Shown here: piece by piece, positions 62,625 to 64,000 of the stretch
Numbering within the stretch: position 1 is the first letter of the stretch
How the letters are laid out: the number at the start of each line of letters is the position of its first letter
NCBI RefSeq assembly: GCF_016901225.1
Contig: NZ_JAFEUL010000018.1
Location: 1-64,000, forward strand
Source of the DNA: Actibacterium sp. 188UL27-1
GTDB lineage: Bacteria > Pseudomonadota > Alphaproteobacteria > Rhodobacterales > Rhodobacteraceae
Direction: 5' to 3'
Length of the DNA stretch: 64,000 nucleotides
Notes under the pieces: model-generated
What the model was told of the DNA's origin: nothing
What the model saw: only the letters and a program-made list of their open reading frames with translations
Databases searched by the model: none
Position numbers and translations under genes: made by a program

Positions 62625-63284
62625 TCATGTTTTGAATATCCGCACGGGGAGTTCCTCGTGTTTGAAGGCTTCCATATCTGCCATGAAGGCGCCGCTGCCC
62701 AGTTCGTCAAGCGATGTTTGGCGCGCCGATTGTGCAACCTCAGCCATAACTGCGTGTAGATCATAAAGAACGGCCTGCCCCGCCGTTTGTCCCAACGGAA
62801 TGAAGCGCACTGCTGCGGCGACCAGATTACCCACCAGCGCCTGTAGGTACAGGCTGACCACCACCGCTTCAGGTTGGTTCAGCATTTGACCCACTTGCCC
62901 CACCACAACGGGGAATGGGGCAGGCACAAAATCACCCTCACATATCGCATTAACCGTGGCCGCGAATGCCGTTCCCTGGGCCATGGTTTCCTCCAAACGC
63001 TCCCGCGACGGAGCAAGCGCCCGGGCCAGGTCTGCGACATCCTCCCCCCGCATGGCGTGAAGCAGCAAAACGGCATCCATATGCCCGGTGCCGTATCGCA
63101 GCACCGCGGCCAACCAATGCGTGAGCGAGACCGGATCATGGACGGACCCCTCCGTCATGGCCGTTTCCAGACCACTGGAATAGGCAAAGCTGCCCAAGGG
63201 AAAGGAGGGCGACAGCCATTGGGTCAACCGCAACAGATCAAGATCACGAGTGATGGTCGTGCCCCATTGTCCGCCCGTGGCCAT
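62625..63284 (-). CDS. ureF: Urease accessory protein UreF
   Basis: A 219-residue all-helical protein that forms the UreD-UreF-UreG complex and acts on UreG GTP hydrolysis. LTQWLSPSFPLGSFAYSSGLE near the N-terminus is the family signature. Further conserved parts are LYLQALVGNLVAAAVRFIPLGQTAGQ. The ATG at 63284 overlaps ureE by 41 bases, an unusually long overlap but compatible with coupling; the reading to 63335 adds non-family arginine-rich residues. Confidence 0.93.
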   Translation of the reverse strand: MATGGQWGTTITRDLDLLRLTQWLSPSFPLGSFAYSSGLETAMTEGSVHDPVSLTHWLAAVLRYGTGHMDAVLLLHAMRGEDVADLARALAPSRERLEETMAQGTAFAATVNAICEGDFVPAPFPVVVGQVGQMLNQPEAVVVSLYLQALVGNLVAAAVRFIPLGQTAGQAVLYDLHAVMAEVAQSARQTSLDELGSGAFMADMEAFKHEELPVRIFKT

Positions 63285-63711
63285 AGGCACCACCTTCCGG
63301 CGTGAACGGGCCCGTTGCCACCGTAACCGTCGCACCCAGACCCGCGAGCATGTCCGCCAGAACGTTATCCTGTCGGATGATCAGGTGACCCTCCGAAATC
63401 TGGCACGGGGTATGCCGGTTTCCAATATGCCATGCGAGCCGGGGCAGGTTTGACCCGGTGACATGCAAGACCGGCTCGTCGGCAGCCGCAATGGCAACCT
63501 GCCCGCCATCCTCCAAAACCAAGGCGTCACCGGCATTCAGGGACACTGTCGTGGGCAGATCCAGGATGACCACGTCGCCGCTCTCCAACACAAAGCGCCG
63601 GCGACGAACCAACCGCGCCTCATAGGTCAGCGACAGGACAGGATCACCCGCACGGGCGCCGCCCGGTAGATGCTGCGACGCACGGTGCGTTGGGGGTGAT
63701 ATGTCTTGCAA
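63244..63711 (-). CDS. ureE: Urease accessory nickel chaperone UreE
   Basis: A 155-residue nickel metallochaperone that delivers Ni to the urease complex. The N-terminal peptide-binding domain (YEARLVRRRRFVLESGDVV) is followed by the metal-binding domain with WHIGNRHTPCQI and RQDNVLADMLAGLGA. The tail is histidine-rich, HGRTMGHDHHS, as in Ni-binding UreE forms. It overlaps ureF. The structural ureABC and ureD genes are expected to the right of the window on the minus strand. Confidence 0.94.
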   Translation of the reverse strand: MQDISPPTHRASQHLPGGARAGDPVLSLTYEARLVRRRRFVLESGDVVILDLPTTVSLNAGDALVLEDGGQVAIAAADEPVLHVTGSNLPRLAWHIGNRHTPCQISEGHLIIRQDNVLADMLAGLGATVTVATGPFTPEGGAYGHGRTMGHDHHS

Positions 63712-63770
63712 GATGCCTCCAAATCCGTTGGTCAGATCGTAGCCGACACTCGGGTGCGGCTCCAGCGCTG

Positions 63771-64000
63771 TCAGCTATCGGGGACAACGGGATCGGGTGA
63801 AATCCCCGGCTTTCCGGCATCGGTATCGAACCCCAGGGGGCGGTCTTCCTCAGCATCCTGGGGGCATGACATCGTGACCACCACCTTTGAAAAATCCGCC
63901 TCATCCAACCGCACGACCCAGCCGACTTGCGGCGCCCAATAGCTGATGATGCGCTGCGCGTTGGCCCGCGTGGCGCTGATTTGGTACGTTTCGATACCGC
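63771..64000 (-). CDS. Partial gene of unknown function running off the right edge
   Basis: An open minus-strand frame enters from the right edge and ends at a TGA at 63771-63773, giving a C-terminal segment of about 76 residues (GIETYQISATRANAQRIISY, then WAPQVGWVVRLDEADFSKVV). It resembles the C-terminal part of exported beta-rich proteins of the DUF3108 kind, but this is weak. It lies 59 bases upstream of ureE in the same orientation, within the urease operon, where small unknown genes occur between ureC and ureE in related bacteria. Confidence 0.5.
   Translation of the reverse strand, partial: GIETYQISATRANAQRIISYWAPQVGWVVRLDEADFSKVVVTMSCPQDAEEDRPLGFDTDAGKPGISPDPVVPDS

Overview
The window is chromosomal DNA of an alphaproteobacterium, most likely a member of the Rhodobacterales (roseobacter group). 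The reasons are the gene content and order (a lolD-lolC/E pair next to a short-form proS, an Hda-type DnaA-like protein before ppk1, a propionyl-CoA/methylmalonyl-CoA pathway with an ScfR/PccR-type regulator, fasciclin proteins, MoxR/CoxE), several small proteins typical of that group, and an extragenic inverted repeat built on GCCTCCGGCGGGGATATTT. Most of the DNA is GC-rich. Three stretches are visibly AT-richer and look acquired or decaying: about 180-1430, 3780-4860 and 46150-48250. No rRNA, tRNA, CRISPR array, intact insertion sequence or phage was recognised.

Layout. 1-4860 is a mixed accessory zone: an ArsR-type regulator overlapping a frameshifted dehalogenase-like hydrolase, an AMP-forming acyl-CoA synthetase on the minus strand, and an AT-rich orphan gene. 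4958-7588 is a minus-strand operon (MDR oxidoreductase, iron-type alcohol dehydrogenase, hotdog thioesterase). 7725-16308 is mostly housekeeping: a DNA glycosylase-like protein, a small DMT-type membrane protein, lolD, lolC/E, proS, two tandem fasciclin proteins, an AI-2E family permease and an Hda-like ATPase. 16353-20200 is a polyphosphate unit, ppk1 then ppx/gppA, headed by a clear PHO-box-like sequence. 20216-20319 is a perfect 36-bp inverted repeat. 20325-24394 holds a secreted small protein, an EEP-family hydrolase, a DjlA-like protein, a VOC protein and nhaA.

24417-39943 is the metabolic centre of the window: methylmalonyl-CoA mutase, propionyl-CoA carboxylase alpha (pccA) and beta (pccB), and a PccR-like regulator. 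Interleaved with them are a polytopic membrane protein coupled to pccA, a RidA protein, several conserved unknowns and two tandem lipoproteins of only 38 and 41 residues. An orphan serralysin-like RTX protease and an MFS exporter sit between pccB and the regulator gene. TTTGCAAA octamers lie upstream of both pccB and the regulator gene, which suggests autoregulation and control of propionyl-CoA assimilation.

39958-44049 is a nitrate/sulfonate/taurine-type ABC importer beside an AraC regulator and a peroxiredoxin-like protein. 44331-48160 has an orphan peptide-type binding protein followed by two broken genes, a DCC-family thiol oxidoreductase and an HTTM-like membrane protein. 48280-55785 contains fliG, a 55-residue secreted Cys-containing protein, an acyltransferase, aconitase, and a short-chain dehydrogenase whose ribosome-binding site lies inside a perfect hairpin. 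55786-56632 carries the remains of an IS3-family transposase. The right end has a CoxE-MoxR pair with an unknown gene between, a glutaryl-CoA dehydrogenase, an unknown protein, and urease accessory genes ureG, ureF and ureE, with a partial unknown gene running off the edge. No complete new multi-gene system was found. The strongest leads are regulatory (PccR-type boxes, a TATGCA motif shared by two distant loci, the RBS-sequestering hairpin), the tandem mini-lipoproteins, and the paired decay of the DCC and HTTM-like genes.
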